Of a stretch of 64,000 nt of DNA, positions 9,047-17,345 are shown one piece after another. Position numbers and translations under genes: made by a program. Numbering within the stretch: the first letter of the stretch is position 1; each line of letters opens with the position of its first letter. The stretch covers positions 806,001 to 870,000 of the forward strand of contig NZ_JACVAI010000003.1 of assembly GCF_014851765.1 (NCBI RefSeq). The letters run 5' to 3'. The DNA is from Pseudomonas sp. PDM04. GTDB lineage: Bacteria > Pseudomonadota > Gammaproteobacteria > Pseudomonadales > Pseudomonadaceae. Under the pieces are notes generated by a model that was not told the origin of the DNA, did no database searches, and saw only the letters and a program-made list of their open reading frames with translations.

Positions 9047-9283
9047 ATGCCTCCTGAATGTCAGCTGTTCGGCACCCTGGGGTGTCACCTTTGCGAGCTT
9101 GCCGAAGAAGAACTGATGCCGCTGGTCGAGCACGGTTTGCTGGTGGAACTGGTCGATATTGCGGAGAACGAAGACTGGGTCGAAGACTACGGTTTGCGCA
9201 TTCCGGTCCTGCGGCGCCTGGATACGGGGGCCGAACTCGACTGGCCGTTCGACGCCGAGCAGGTGGTCGCGTTTCTGCGCTGA
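9047..9283 (+). CDS. Glutaredoxin-family protein (DUF836 type)
   Basis: Protein of 78 residues with a redox motif C13-H-L-C16 (FGTLGCHLCELAEE) followed by a thioredoxin-like fold with the cis-proline region LRIPVLRR. This is the small glutaredoxin-like group common in gamma-proteobacteria; partners are unknown. I chose ATG 9047; a GTG at 9020 in frame would add nine residues, and neither has a strong ribosome-binding site. It stands alone between the antiporter and a LexA-box gene. Confidence 0.82.
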   Translation: MPPECQLFGTLGCHLCELAEEELMPLVEHGLLVELVDIAENEDWVEDYGLRIPVLRRLDTGAELDWPFDAEQVVAFLR

Positions 9284-9337
9284 CCGACCGATGCTTTGAA
9301 TGTGCTCCAGCATTGGCGAAGCGGGTTTATTCGGTTA

Positions 9338-9353
9338 CTGTATGTTCATACAG
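9338..9353 (+). promoter_or_regulatory. LexA (SOS) box
   Basis: CTGTATGTTCATACAG, a CTG-N10-CAG palindrome with an AT-rich centre, matches the gamma-proteobacterial LexA operator CTGTATATATATACAG at 13 of 16 positions. It lies about 75-90 bases before the start of the small gene at 9426, so that gene is probably part of the DNA-damage regulon. Confidence 0.8.
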
Positions 9354-9425
9354 TTAACTGGGTTGCCTGTCCTGTCGTTATCTTTCGGTTCCGCACAGGC
9401 AATCGCGCCAGTCAGAGGATGCACC

Positions 9426-9746
9426 TTGGTCAATGTCGAACAATTGAAGAGCAGCGTTAACCTGATGTCGGCGGACGTCGTGCGGGAGGCTGTCAGTGAG
9501 TTGCGCCTGGACGGCCTGGTCACGGAAGGCAAGACACCGTTCAACAAATTGCATTTCAACACCTGTTTTGCCGAGATCGAAGCGCTGTTCCAGCGTGCGG
9601 GTTATCACCGACAGCTGGACGTCGTGGGCTATCAGGGATTGTTGTATGCACTCTATGATCCGATGCGCTGGGAAGCGGTGGATGTGCTGCGTTGGCTCAA
9701 GGAGTACACCGAAGCGGCCGCCAGCGCTCAGTCGATCCGAGCCTGA
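9426..9746 (+). CDS. Small conserved protein, predicted SOS-regulated
   Basis: I do not recognise this protein with certainty. From a TTG at 9426 (GAGG box 7 bases upstream) it has 106 residues, no membrane segment and no signal peptide. It is mixed alpha/beta by appearance, with motifs LMSADVVREAVSELRLDG and a Tyr/Trp-rich stretch VVGYQGLLYALYDPMRWEAV. The frame is open further upstream to 9300, but that part would run across the LexA box and is unlikely to be coding. LexA-controlled small proteins of unknown role are known in Pseudomonas, and this is a candidate member. Confidence 0.65.
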   Translation: MVNVEQLKSSVNLMSADVVREAVSELRLDGLVTEGKTPFNKLHFNTCFAEIEALFQRAGYHRQLDVVGYQGLLYALYDPMRWEAVDVLRWLKEYTEAAASAQSIRA

Positions 9747-9817
9747 GGATTCTTTTCTAGGCTCGATGAGGGCGCTGCTGGATAATGCGGGCCTGCATCG
9801 AGGGTCCGAGCGTCTGT

Positions 9818-10708
9818 ATGTCCACTACTTCATTTTCCGCTGCGCACAACCAGGCCAGTACACTTTACCTGCCGCCGGGGTCGTGGCAGACCGTACTCGA
9901 TTGCCTGTGTGAACACTTCAGCGCCATTGGCCGCGAGCAATGGCTGGACAGGATTGCCCGGGGGCGCGTCCTTGACGGCAATGGCGTGCCCATTCCCCTG
10001 GATCTGGCCTACAGGGAAGGTTTGCGGATTCATTATTTTCGCGAAGTCCCGGACGAGAAGCCCATCCCGGTGATCGAGTCGATCCTGTATGCCGACGAGC
10101 ATCTGGTGGTCGCCGACAAACCGCATTTCCTGCCGGTGACCCCGGCGGGTGAGTACGTGGAGCAGACCCTGCTGCGGCGGTTGATCCGGCGCCTGGATAA
10201 CCCGCACCTCGTGCCTTTGCATCGCATTGACCGGCATACGGCGGGGTTGGTGTTGTTTTCCGCCAACCCTCTGAGCCGTTCCGCCTATCAATCGTTGTTT
10301 CCCACGCGACAGATCGAAAAACGCTACGAGGCCATTGCCCGGGCGTTACCGGAGTTGACCTTTCCCCTGACTCACAAAAGCCGGTTGATCGATGGCGAAC
10401 CGTTTTTCCGCATGCAGGAAGGCCCCGGTGCCTGTAACAGCGAGACGGCTGTCGAAGTCCGGGAGAAGAATGGTGATCTATGGCGTTACGGCCTTTACCC
10501 GGTGACGGGCAAGAAGCACCAGTTGCGTGTGCACATGACGGCGCTGGGAGCCAGTATCTGCAATGACCCGTTCTACCCGCACGTGGTCAAGGACGCCCCG
10601 GACGATTATGCCAACCCCCTGAAGCTGCTCGCCCAGGGCTTGCGGTTCGTCGATCCGGTCACCGGTGAGCAACGAGATTTTGCAAGCACGCTGACCTTGT
10701 CATGGTGA
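9818..10708 (+). CDS. RluA-family RNA pseudouridine synthase
   Basis: Protein of 296 residues that isomerises uridine to pseudouridine in rRNA or tRNA. The catalytic aspartate D138 lies in the family motif HRIDRHTAG, and the later motifs YEAIARALPE and GKKHQLRVHMTALG are also typical. Residues 1-75 are a divergent S4-like region (LDRIARGRVLDGNGVPI). ATG 9818 was chosen; an in-frame ATG at 9785 would add eleven residues. The exact target nucleotide cannot be deduced. It ends before a clear rho-independent terminator. Confidence 0.88.
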   Translation: MSTTSFSAAHNQASTLYLPPGSWQTVLDCLCEHFSAIGREQWLDRIARGRVLDGNGVPIPLDLAYREGLRIHYFREVPDEKPIPVIESILYADEHLVVADKPHFLPVTPAGEYVEQTLLRRLIRRLDNPHLVPLHRIDRHTAGLVLFSANPLSRSAYQSLFPTRQIEKRYEAIARALPELTFPLTHKSRLIDGEPFFRMQEGPGACNSETAVEVREKNGDLWRYGLYPVTGKKHQLRVHMTALGASICNDPFYPHVVKDAPDDYANPLKLLAQGLRFVDPVTGEQRDFASTLTLSW

Positions 10709-10726
10709 GCGCGGTTTTCAGGCGTA

Positions 10727-10753
10727 AAAAAGCCCGCATGAAGCGGGCTTTTT
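10727..10753 (+). terminator. Rho-independent terminator after the pseudouridine synthase
   Basis: Inverted repeat GCCCGC-ATGAA-GCGGGC flanked by an A-run on the left and a T-run on the right. The flanks let it work in both directions, also for the convergent lipoprotein gene. Confidence 0.85.
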
Positions 10754-10765
10754 CGCATCCGGCTC

Positions 10766-10987
10766 TTACAGCTCTTTAACGGTACGAACCTGATCCTTGT
10801 TGACGCGGGTTTGCTTGCCGTCCAATTGTTCGAACTCGTAGAAACCGGCTTCGTCGTCATATTTCGGGGTGTCGACGGCCTGGATTTCGCGACCGTCATT
10901 CAGGGTGATCACAGTAGGCGATGCGCAACCGGCCAGGGTCGCTAGGCCCAGTGCGAGCATGCAAGTGGCGAGGGTCCGTTGAGTCAT
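10766..10987 (-). CDS. YgdI/YgdR-type small lipoprotein
   Basis: Protein of 73 residues with a lipoprotein signal peptide (lipobox LAGC, Cys at residue 21). The short beta-rich domain begins PTVITLNDGREIQAVDTPKYD, as in YgdI/YgdR (DUF903). After processing it should be about 53 residues, anchored in the inner or outer membrane. ATG 10987 has a GGAG box at 7 bases. The family's function is unknown. Confidence 0.9.
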   Translation of the reverse strand: MTQRTLATCMLALGLATLAGCASPTVITLNDGREIQAVDTPKYDDEAGFYEFEQLDGKQTRVNKDQVRTVKEL

Positions 10988-11064
10988 GAGTGTATCTCCG
11001 ATGGGAATTCTTTTGGTCACTGTGGGTGAGACGTATACAACGCGCGCAAGTTCCTTGGCTAGTG

Positions 11065-11667
11065 TCACTCTGACGCGTTGATGGGGACATTGAGCAATTG
11101 CGGCGTATTGAGGTTGGCCAGGCGCGGATCGTTGTCGGGGCATTGCAGCGCGGTGGCGCCCAGTTTGCGCATGATGCGACCCGGGCTGCGCTCGCCGTCA
11201 TGCCAGGCACTTTCGAACGTATCGCGCAGTGCGACGGGAATCACGCTGAGCAGGGGTTCCCAGTGTTCACCGTGTCGCAGCATCAAGGGGTGATCCGGAT
11301 GCTGGCCGGCGGTTTCAAGCATGCTGTGCAACAGCGCGGTGTCGATGCGTGGCACGTCGCAGGGCAAGACCATCAGGAAGCGATGGTGAGCGACCTGCAA
11401 GCCCGCACGAATACCGGCCAGGGGGCCGGGAAACTCACCTTCGTCATCATGGACCAACCGGTCGGCGTAGGGCGCGTATTTATCCAGATTCCTGTTGCAG
11501 GAGATGATCAGGTCGTCGGTCAGCGGACGGGTCTTGCGTTGAAGATGTGCGATCAGGGGTTCGCCTTGCCACTCGATCAAGCCCTTGTCGCGACCGCCCA
11601 TGCGTTGGCCGCGTCCACCGGCCAGGAGCAGAATGGAGCAGGGTGGCAGCGGTGTGTTCGAGCTCAT
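11065..11667 (-). CDS. mobA: Molybdenum cofactor guanylyltransferase
   Basis: Protein of 200 residues that joins GMP to molybdopterin to make the MGD form of the cofactor. The nucleotide-binding signature [16 protein letters not shown] (residues 14-29) is intact, and the motifs [12 protein letters not shown] and VLPCDVP are those of MobA. Start ATG 11667 has a GGAGA box 7 bases upstream. It is divergent from moaB-moeA with an 81-base gap, forming a small cofactor locus. Confidence 0.92.
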   Translation of the reverse strand: MSSNTPLPPCSILLLAGGRGQRMGGRDKGLIEWQGEPLIAHLQRKTRPLTDDLIISCNRNLDKYAPYADRLVHDDEGEFPGPLAGIRAGLQVAHHRFLMVLPCDVPRIDTALLHSMLETAGQHPDHPLMLRHGEHWEPLLSVIPVALRDTFESAWHDGERSPGRIMRKLGATALQCPDNDPRLANLNTPQLLNVPINASE

Positions 11668-11748
11668 GGCAGGTCTCCATGGGAGCGGCAAAAAAAGAGG
11701 GCGCTGTGATATAACACCGGGCTGTTTCTCCTACAACTGGATGAGCCT

Positions 11749-12288
11749 ATGAAAGCCAAGGCTGATGTACCTTTTGCACCGCTCAATATCGCGGTGTTGA
11801 CGGTCAGTGACACTCGTACCCTGGAAACCGATACCTCGGGCCAGGTCTTCGTCGATCGCTTGAGCGCTGCCGGTCATAACCTGGCCGCCCGGGTTCTGCT
11901 CAAAGATGATCTCTACAAAATTCGTGCGCAAGTTGCCAACTGGATTGCCGACGATGTCGTACAGGTGGTGCTGATCACCGGCGGCACCGGCTTCACCGGA
12001 CGCGACAGTACGCCTGAAGCCGTCAGCTGCCTGCTGGACAAGCAGGTTGACGGCTTTGGCGAGCTGTTCCGCCAGATATCGGTAGCGGATATCGGTACCT
12101 CCACGGTTCAATCCCGGGCCCTGGCCGGCCTCGCCAACGGCACGCTGGTGTGCTGCCTGCCGGGTTCGACCAATGCCGTGCGCACCGGTTGGGACGGCAT
12201 TCTTGCCGAGCAACTGGATTCCCGGCACCGTCCGTGCAATTTCGTGCCTCATCTGAAACAGGCGGCGCCTTGTGAATCCCGCGGGTAA
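11749..12288 (+). CDS. moaB: Molybdopterin adenylyltransferase (MoaB/MogA family)
   Basis: Protein of 179 residues. It carries the family motifs TVSDTRT (residues 18-24), ITGGTGFTGRDSTPE (77-90) and CLPGSTNAVRTGWDGIL, which form the molybdopterin and ATP site. It activates molybdopterin as the adenylate before metal insertion by MoeA. The next gene, moeA, overlaps it by 17 bases, so the two are coupled. Confidence 0.9.
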   Translation: MKAKADVPFAPLNIAVLTVSDTRTLETDTSGQVFVDRLSAAGHNLAARVLLKDDLYKIRAQVANWIADDVVQVVLITGGTGFTGRDSTPEAVSCLLDKQVDGFGELFRQISVADIGTSTVQSRALAGLANGTLVCCLPGSTNAVRTGWDGILAEQLDSRHRPCNFVPHLKQAAPCESRG

Positions 12289-13498
12289 GCCAGGGAAGAC
12301 CGGCAGCTTGATGGCGCTCGAAGTGGCTCAGGCGCGCTTGCTGGAAATGGCTGCGCTCTCGCCGATCGTCGAGCGTGAACGCCTGCCGCTGGCACAGGTA
12401 CAGGGCCGCGTATTGGCCGATGACCTGGTCTCGACGCTGGATCTGCCGCCGTGGCCCAACAGTGCAATGGACGGTTACGCCTTGCGCGCGGCCGATTGGA
12501 CGGGAGAGCCGTTGCCGGTCAGCCAGAAGGTTTTCGCGGGTAACGCTGCGCAGCCTTTGACGCCAGGGACGTGTGCACGAATCTTCACCGGCGCACCGGT
12601 CCCGGCAGGCGCCGACTGCGTCGAGATGCAGGAAAACGCCGAGGTGCTGGCCGATGACCGTGTCCGATTCACCGAGGCGTTGGCGTCTGGGCAAAATATT
12701 CGTCCACAGGGCCAGGAAGCCACCGCTGGTGAGCTGATCCTGTCTGCGGGCACGCGACTGGGCTCGATCGAGCAGGGTTTGGCGGCGTCCCTGGGCTGTG
12801 CGGAGCTGGACGTGGTCCGCAAGGTTCGCGTCGCTGTACTGTCCACGGGCGATGAACTGGTTGAACCGGGGCAGGCGTTGGGGCCGGGCCAGATCTACAA
12901 CAGCAATCGAGTGCTGCTGTGCAGCTGGTTGCAACGTCTGGGTTGTGAAGTGATCGACGCCGGCATTCTTCCCGACAACCTTGAGACGACGCGTGCCCGC
13001 CTGGGTGAGCTGAAGGATGTCGATCTGATTATGTCGACCGGCGGCGTTTCGGTGGGGGAGGCGGATTTCCTGGGTATCGTCCTGCGGGAAGAGGGCGAGC
13101 TGACCTTGTGGAAACTCGCGATCAAGCCGGGCAAGCCGCTGACGTTCGGGCATTTCCGTGGTGTTCCTGTGATCGGTTTGCCCGGAAATCCGGCGTCGAC
13201 TCTGGTGACCTTTGCGTTGTTGGCGAAGCCCTACCTCCTGCGCCGCCAGGGCGTCACGGAGCTTGAGCCCCTGAAGTTCCAGGTGCCAGCCGGATTTGCC
13301 TGGCCCAAGGCCGGTCAGCGACGTGAGTATTTGCGCGGACGCCTCGAGAACGGCCGGGCAATCATCTACAGAAACCAGAGTTCGGGCGTCTTGCGCAGTG
13401 CTGCGTGGGCTGATGGCCTGGTGGAGGTGCTGGAAGGACGCACCTTGGTCGAAGGTGACAGCGTTGGCTTCATTCCGTTGAGTGAAGTGCTGGGCTGA
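12272..13498 (+). CDS. moeA: Molybdopterin molybdotransferase
   Basis: Protein of 408 residues that inserts molybdate into adenylated molybdopterin. Landmarks: PPWPNSAMDGYAL, FTGAPVPAGADCVEMQE, LSTGDELVEPGQ, STGGVSVGEADF and IGLPGNPAS. The long frame begins with a GTG at 12272 inside the end of moaB; an in-frame ATG at 12311 would give a protein 13 residues shorter and is possible, because neither start has a strong ribosome-binding site. It is followed by a hairpin at 13513. Confidence 0.92.
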   Translation: MNPAGKPGKTGSLMALEVAQARLLEMAALSPIVERERLPLAQVQGRVLADDLVSTLDLPPWPNSAMDGYALRAADWTGEPLPVSQKVFAGNAAQPLTPGTCARIFTGAPVPAGADCVEMQENAEVLADDRVRFTEALASGQNIRPQGQEATAGELILSAGTRLGSIEQGLAASLGCAELDVVRKVRVAVLSTGDELVEPGQALGPGQIYNSNRVLLCSWLQRLGCEVIDAGILPDNLETTRARLGELKDVDLIMSTGGVSVGEADFLGIVLREEGELTLWKLAIKPGKPLTFGHFRGVPVIGLPGNPASTLVTFALLAKPYLLRRQGVTELEPLKFQVPAGFAWPKAGQRREYLRGRLENGRAIIYRNQSSGVLRSAAWADGLVEVLEGRTLVEGDSVGFIPLSEVLG

Positions 13499-13512
13499 GG
13501 CCTGTCGTGCGC

Positions 13513-13537
13513 AAACCCGGTTCATTGAGCCGGGTTT
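13513..13537 (+). terminator. Probable terminator hairpin after moeA
   Basis: AAACCCGG and CCGGGTTT form a perfect stem around a nine-base loop just after moeA. The T-run is only three bases, so it may be a weak terminator. It also lies in the 3' space of the convergent gene at 13556. Confidence 0.55.
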
Positions 13538-13555
13538 AGCCTGTGTGGTTGCCGC

Positions 13556-13864
13556 TTAATGAACGACCAGGGCCACCAGTTGATCGAAGCGGCTGTTGGC
13601 GATCCATCCGAGCAGGCCGAGCACGACGGCTGTTCCGCCGGCGGAATAGGCGAGCCTGTGCTTGATGGACCTGACGTCGCACCGGACTTCCTCCATGTCT
13701 CTGCGGATGTATTTAAGGTGCGTTTCCAGCTCGACGACACGAGGTTCCATATCAACTTCTCCAGTGGATTGTGCTGTGGTTTTCCGTTCGGTTTGATAAA
13801 AGGCCCGCCTTTCTGCGAGCGGTGAGACCGGAGCGACCGGTGCATGGGTGTCAAGGCTTTGCAT
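13556..13864 (-). CDS. Small protein with coiled coil and C-terminal membrane anchor
   Basis: I do not recognise a family. From ATG 13864 the protein has 102 residues: a variable N-terminal tail, then a charged helical stretch (VVELETHLKYIRRDMEEV, likely coiled coil), then one hydrophobic segment (YSAGGTAVVLGLLGWIA) near the C-terminus. An internal ATG at 13750 with a better ribosome-binding site (GGAGAAG) would give only the 64-residue coiled-coil/anchor part, so the start is uncertain. The layout recalls small tail-anchored accessory proteins; no role can be assigned. Confidence 0.65.
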   Translation of the reverse strand: MQSLDTHAPVAPVSPLAERRAFYQTERKTTAQSTGEVDMEPRVVELETHLKYIRRDMEEVRCDVRSIKHRLAYSAGGTAVVLGLLGWIANSRFDQLVALVVH

Positions 13865-14088
13865 GGTACGTCCCTGTAGTGCGGGTGATGACGGGTCAAC
13901 CTGATCGCCAAGTTGGACCAATCATCCTCGCGGGTCAATTGAGCCGATTCCTCACGTTTTGTAAGAAAAAATCCCGCTTTGTAGGACCTCGCCAGCGTTC
14001 AGCTTGAAATAATTCATATTTTTGCGACTTTTATGCGGTGCGCAGGGGTCACATTTCCATACGTATTACACACACGGGAGTGACCACG

Positions 14089-15006
14089 ATGGGCGAACGC
14101 AAGGCACTGTTGATTCTGCACGGTAAACAGGCGCTCAACGAGGAGGTCCGGGCGGCTGTTCAGGATCGACGTGCACAAGGTTGGGAGCTGGCTGTACGCC
14201 TCACCTGGGAGGCCGGCGACGCTCAACGATGGGTGGACGAAGCGCTGGCGGCGGGATACGAGCGAATCATTGCCGGCGGGGGGGACGGGACATTGCGCGA
14301 CATTGCCGAGGCCATGGCCGCGCATTCGACGCAGGCCAGTCTGGTGCTGATGCCGCTGGGAACCGCCAACGACTTTGCCCGCGCCGCCGGGGTGCCCCTT
14401 GAGCCAGCCCAGGCCCTGGACCTTCTGGATACCGAGCCGCGTGCCATTGATCTCGGCGAGGTGGGTGGGCAGGTGTTCCTGAATATGGCCACGGGTGGCT
14501 TTGGCAGTCAGGTCACCGCTAACACCTCCGAGGAATTGAAAAAAGTGCTCGGAGGCGCGGCTTACCTGTTCACCGGGCTGTCACGCTTCAGTGAGTTGCA
14601 TGCGGCTTATGGTGAACTCAATGGCCCGGATTTCCAGTGGAGCGGCGAGTTGCTGGCGCTGGGCATTGGCAATGGTCGCCAGGCGGGGGGTGGGCATGAG
14701 TTATGCCCGCAGGCTTTGGCTGACGATGGTCTGCTGGATATCAGCATTCTGCCGGCCCCGCAGGAAGTGGTCGGTACGTTGAAAAGCCTGCTCTCCGATG
14801 GCTTCGGGATGGACAGCCTGTTCGTGCGGGCTCGCCTGCCGTGGGTTGAAATCAAGGTTGCGGAAGGCCTCTGCATCAACCTCGATGGCGAGCCTCTGGA
14901 AGGCGACAGTCTGCGCTTCTCGGCGCGCCCGGCGGCACTGCGGGTGCATTTGCCGCCTGACTCGCCGTTACTGAGTCATCCGACGGCAATCAGTCATCCA
15001 GGCTGA
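14089..15006 (+). CDS. yegS: Lipid kinase of the YegS/DAGK family
   Basis: Protein of 305 residues with the diacylglycerol-kinase catalytic domain: the nucleotide loop GGGDGTLRDI (residues 63-72), then MPLGTANDFARAAG and the C-terminal block LDGEPLEGDSLRF. YegS phosphorylates lipids such as phosphatidylglycerol in vitro; the physiological substrate is unclear. ATG 14089 has a GGGAG box. Its last 17 bases overlap the end of the convergent response regulator gene. Confidence 0.9.
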   Translation: MGERKALLILHGKQALNEEVRAAVQDRRAQGWELAVRLTWEAGDAQRWVDEALAAGYERIIAGGGDGTLRDIAEAMAAHSTQASLVLMPLGTANDFARAAGVPLEPAQALDLLDTEPRAIDLGEVGGQVFLNMATGGFGSQVTANTSEELKKVLGGAAYLFTGLSRFSELHAAYGELNGPDFQWSGELLALGIGNGRQAGGGHELCPQALADDGLLDISILPAPQEVVGTLKSLLSDGFGMDSLFVRARLPWVEIKVAEGLCINLDGEPLEGDSLRFSARPAALRVHLPPDSPLLSHPTAISHPG

Positions 15007-15649
15007 TGATCTGCTCGCGCACGGCGAACAGCACCAACCCGGCCACGTCGTAGATCTGCAGGCGTTTCATGATTTGCGAGCGATGGGTTTCAACAGTCTT
15101 GATGCTCAGGCCCAGGCCGTTGGCGATTTCCCGGGTGGATTTGCCGCGAACGATCAGTCGCAGGATTTCCAGCTGGCGCGCCGTCAGGTTGTGCGAGTCG
15201 GCGGGGTCGGGCTGCAGCTTCTGGTTTCGGGTCAGCGCCTGGTTGATGACGGTGTGGGCGATGGCCGGGCTGAGGTAGCGTTCGTTATTGCTCAAGGCCA
15301 TCAGGGCATGTTCGAGCTCGGTGGCCGTGGTGTCCTTGAGCAGATAACCATGGGCACCGGATTCCAGTGCCTGCATGATCAATGCCGGGTCGGTGTGCAT
15401 CGACAGGATCAACACCCTGCTTTGCGGATGCAGACGCTTGAGCCGCTGCAAGGCTTCCAGGCCGCCGGTCTGCTTCATGGAAATGTCCAGCAGGACGATG
15501 TCCGGGGATAACTGCTCGAACATCTCCAGCAACTGCGAGCCGTCGTTGGCTTCACCGATTACCGCATAGCCGGGGATATCCAGCACCAGGGCGCGCACGC
15601 CCGCCCTGATCAGCGAGTGGTCATCCACCAGTAGTAAATTACAAGTCAA
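14990..15649 (-). CDS. NarL/FixJ-family response regulator
   Basis: Protein of 219 residues: receiver domain with acidic D9-D10, phosphoacceptor D55 (IVLLDISMKQ) and a conserved Lys in YLLKD, then a LuxR-type DNA-binding domain (LTARQLEILRLIVRGKSTREI, near residues 153-173). Its ATG overlaps the stop of the upstream histidine kinase gene (ATGA), so the pair is coupled. Signal and targets are unknown. Confidence 0.88.
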   Translation of the reverse strand: MTCNLLLVDDHSLIRAGVRALVLDIPGYAVIGEANDGSQLLEMFEQLSPDIVLLDISMKQTGGLEALQRLKRLHPQSRVLILSMHTDPALIMQALESGAHGYLLKDTTATELEHALMALSNNERYLSPAIAHTVINQALTRNQKLQPDPADSHNLTARQLEILRLIVRGKSTREIANGLGLSIKTVETHRSQIMKRLQIYDVAGLVLFAVREQIISLDD

Positions 15650-16539
15650 TGCATAACCTTATGGGTACTGGCCCGTTCCAGCGCACGCGGCGCCCAGGGG
15701 AAGAGAGCTTCGATTTGAGTGCCTTTGCCGGGCTCGCTGATCACACGCAGCGTGCCTCCCAACTGGTCGATCCGTTCCGACATCCCGGCCATTCCGCGTT
15801 GGCCCTCGCGCCCCGGGTCTGATGCCGGGGCGAATCCCTGGCCATCATCGCTGATCGATAACGTCAGGCCCTCAGGCTGGCGTTGCAGGCGAACCAACAG
15901 GTTGTTCGCATCGGCATGGCGCAGGATGTTGGTGACGGCTTCCTGGGTGATCCTGAAGGCAGCCAGGGCCATTTCTTCGGGGATGCCGGTCAGGCGCGAG
16001 TGGCATTCCAGGCTCCAGTTCACCGGTGTATTGGCCAGGGTCTTGAGCAGGTGCGCACGCAGGCTGGCTTCCAGTCCCAGGCTCGTCAACTGCCTGGGGT
16101 TGAGAATGGCCGATACATCCCGGACTTTGGTCAGGGTTTCTTCCAGGGTGTCGCAAAGCACGGCGCATTGCTCCTGCAGTTCTTCAGGCATTCGGCGCTT
16201 GAGCCATTGCCCTTGAAGTTTGGCGGCTGTGAGCAATTGGCCGATATCGTCATGCAGTTCGCGACTGAGTCGGTGGCGTTCATTTTCCTGAACCTTCAAC
16301 AGTCGGTCAGCCAACTCCTGGGGTTCGAATTTTATCGACTTTCGCGAAAGACCATACTGCACCAGGAGTGCAGCCAGGGTCGCCATATTGAGCAAGAGCA
16401 GAATGAGGGGCAGGCGGGTGGACAGGCAAAAGACCGCCAGGTTTCCAAGTGTCGAGCAGGCACACAGCAACAGCGTGAACCGGCGTGCGTTTTCTCCGGA
16501 GGGTGGCCACGAGATAATTGACTTGAGGCTGGCGTACAT
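15646..16539 (-). CDS. Sensor histidine kinase, HisKA_3 (NarX/UhpB-like) family
   Basis: Protein of 297 residues. Two hydrophobic segments lie close together (residues 21-40 and 43-62) with almost no periplasmic loop, so the signal is probably sensed in the membrane or cytoplasm. The phosphorylated histidine is H96 in RHRLSRELHDDIGQLLTAAK, followed by an HATPase domain (EAVTNILRHADANN, ISDDGQGF, GMAGMSERI). I chose ATG 16539 at the start of the conserved part; its ribosome-binding site is weak and an upstream start is possible. Coupled with the NarL-type regulator downstream. Confidence 0.85.
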   Translation of the reverse strand: MYASLKSIISWPPSGENARRFTLLLCACSTLGNLAVFCLSTRLPLILLLLNMATLAALLVQYGLSRKSIKFEPQELADRLLKVQENERHRLSRELHDDIGQLLTAAKLQGQWLKRRMPEELQEQCAVLCDTLEETLTKVRDVSAILNPRQLTSLGLEASLRAHLLKTLANTPVNWSLECHSRLTGIPEEMALAAFRITQEAVTNILRHADANNLLVRLQRQPEGLTLSISDDGQGFAPASDPGREGQRGMAGMSERIDQLGGTLRVISEPGKGTQIEALFPWAPRALERASTHKVMH

Positions 16540-16886
16540 AACGGATGGAGCCAATGGATGTTCGCTGCGGGCAGACCGGTCGAGTTGTCGACGAGTCTCT
16601 GTCTGGGTCACTGTTTGCCAATAATTGACTTCAATTAATGGCCGGCATAATACCACTTAAGATACCGTTGGTCGCGTTTGGTAAATATGTCCGAGTCGTC
16701 AGGAATTAAAGGGTGTAGGACGTTAGTTCCACAATGGGGAAGTTTTCAGGGAGAAGGTTTTTTTGTATCGAATTGTCGTAGGCGCAATATTCAATCGCGT
16801 CGCGCAAGTGTATTCAAGTTACCGATTGGTCTCATGGTAAATAAGAATACGAACCACTGCATAGTTGGCAGAAACCCACGACGGGG
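16540..16886. other. Gene-free stretch between kinase and Hpt-like gene
   Basis: About 350 bases, AT-richer than the surroundings. No credible gene, strong hairpin or operator was found. A promoter-like TTGACT-N17-TAATAC pattern occurs on the plus strand near 16627, but nothing recognisable follows it. Confidence 0.5.
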
Positions 16887-17345
16887 TTATGGAAAAGAGA
16901 TGAGCCTGAGCGGTTTTGCGTGGGCGGGTGGATGAAACTGGCTTTGCCCGACCTGGAAGGCAAAGGCTTCGATCAGCGATGTCTGTTCGCTGTCATCCAG
17001 GCACAGTTGCCCGGTTGTCTGATCGATCAATTCGAGTTGCCATGCCATCAGGGTGAAGCAGTCTTTCAGCGCTCCCAGTGCCTGGGCATGCAGGTCCATG
17101 TGTTGTTGGGCATGATTGAGCAGGCCATGAATGTGCAGCGAGAACTCCGAAACAGCGACCAGCGCGAGGGCGTCGGCCTTGCTGGCCAGTTTCAGCAGGG
17201 TGCTCATCATGCACTCGATGGCGTCCTTGTCATTGCTGATCAATTGCAGATGACTCAGGCACTCCTCGGATTTGGCCAGGAGCGTTTCTGCCTCGACGAG
17301 AAATTCCGGGAGCCGTTGGGCCCACTCTTTACGGTCGTTCGGCAT
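16887..17345 (-). CDS. All-helical protein resembling a degenerate Hpt domain
   Basis: Protein of 152 residues, soluble, predicted all-helical. Its first hundred residues resemble a histidine phosphotransfer (Hpt) or CheA P1 bundle: LPEFLVEAETLLAKSEECL, then MMSTLLKLASKADALALVAV where Hpt proteins carry the phosphorylated H in an HxLKG motif. Here that position is leucine, so phosphotransfer is unlikely. ATG 17345 has a GGAGA box; a GTG four codons upstream is also in frame. It is divergent from cheV, which suggests a chemotaxis or signalling role. The family assignment is my inference from pattern only. Confidence 0.6.
   Translation of the reverse strand: MPNDRKEWAQRLPEFLVEAETLLAKSEECLSHLQLISNDKDAIECMMSTLLKLASKADALALVAVSEFSLHIHGLLNHAQQHMDLHAQALGALKDCFTLMAWQLELIDQTTGQLCLDDSEQTSLIEAFAFQVGQSQFHPPAHAKPLRLISFP

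Noticed and set aside
16620..16770. Small RNA gene suggested by promoter-like TTGACT-N17-TAATAC and several GGA motifs
   Set aside because: No stable hairpin or terminator follows and no GacA-type upstream element is present; evidence too thin.
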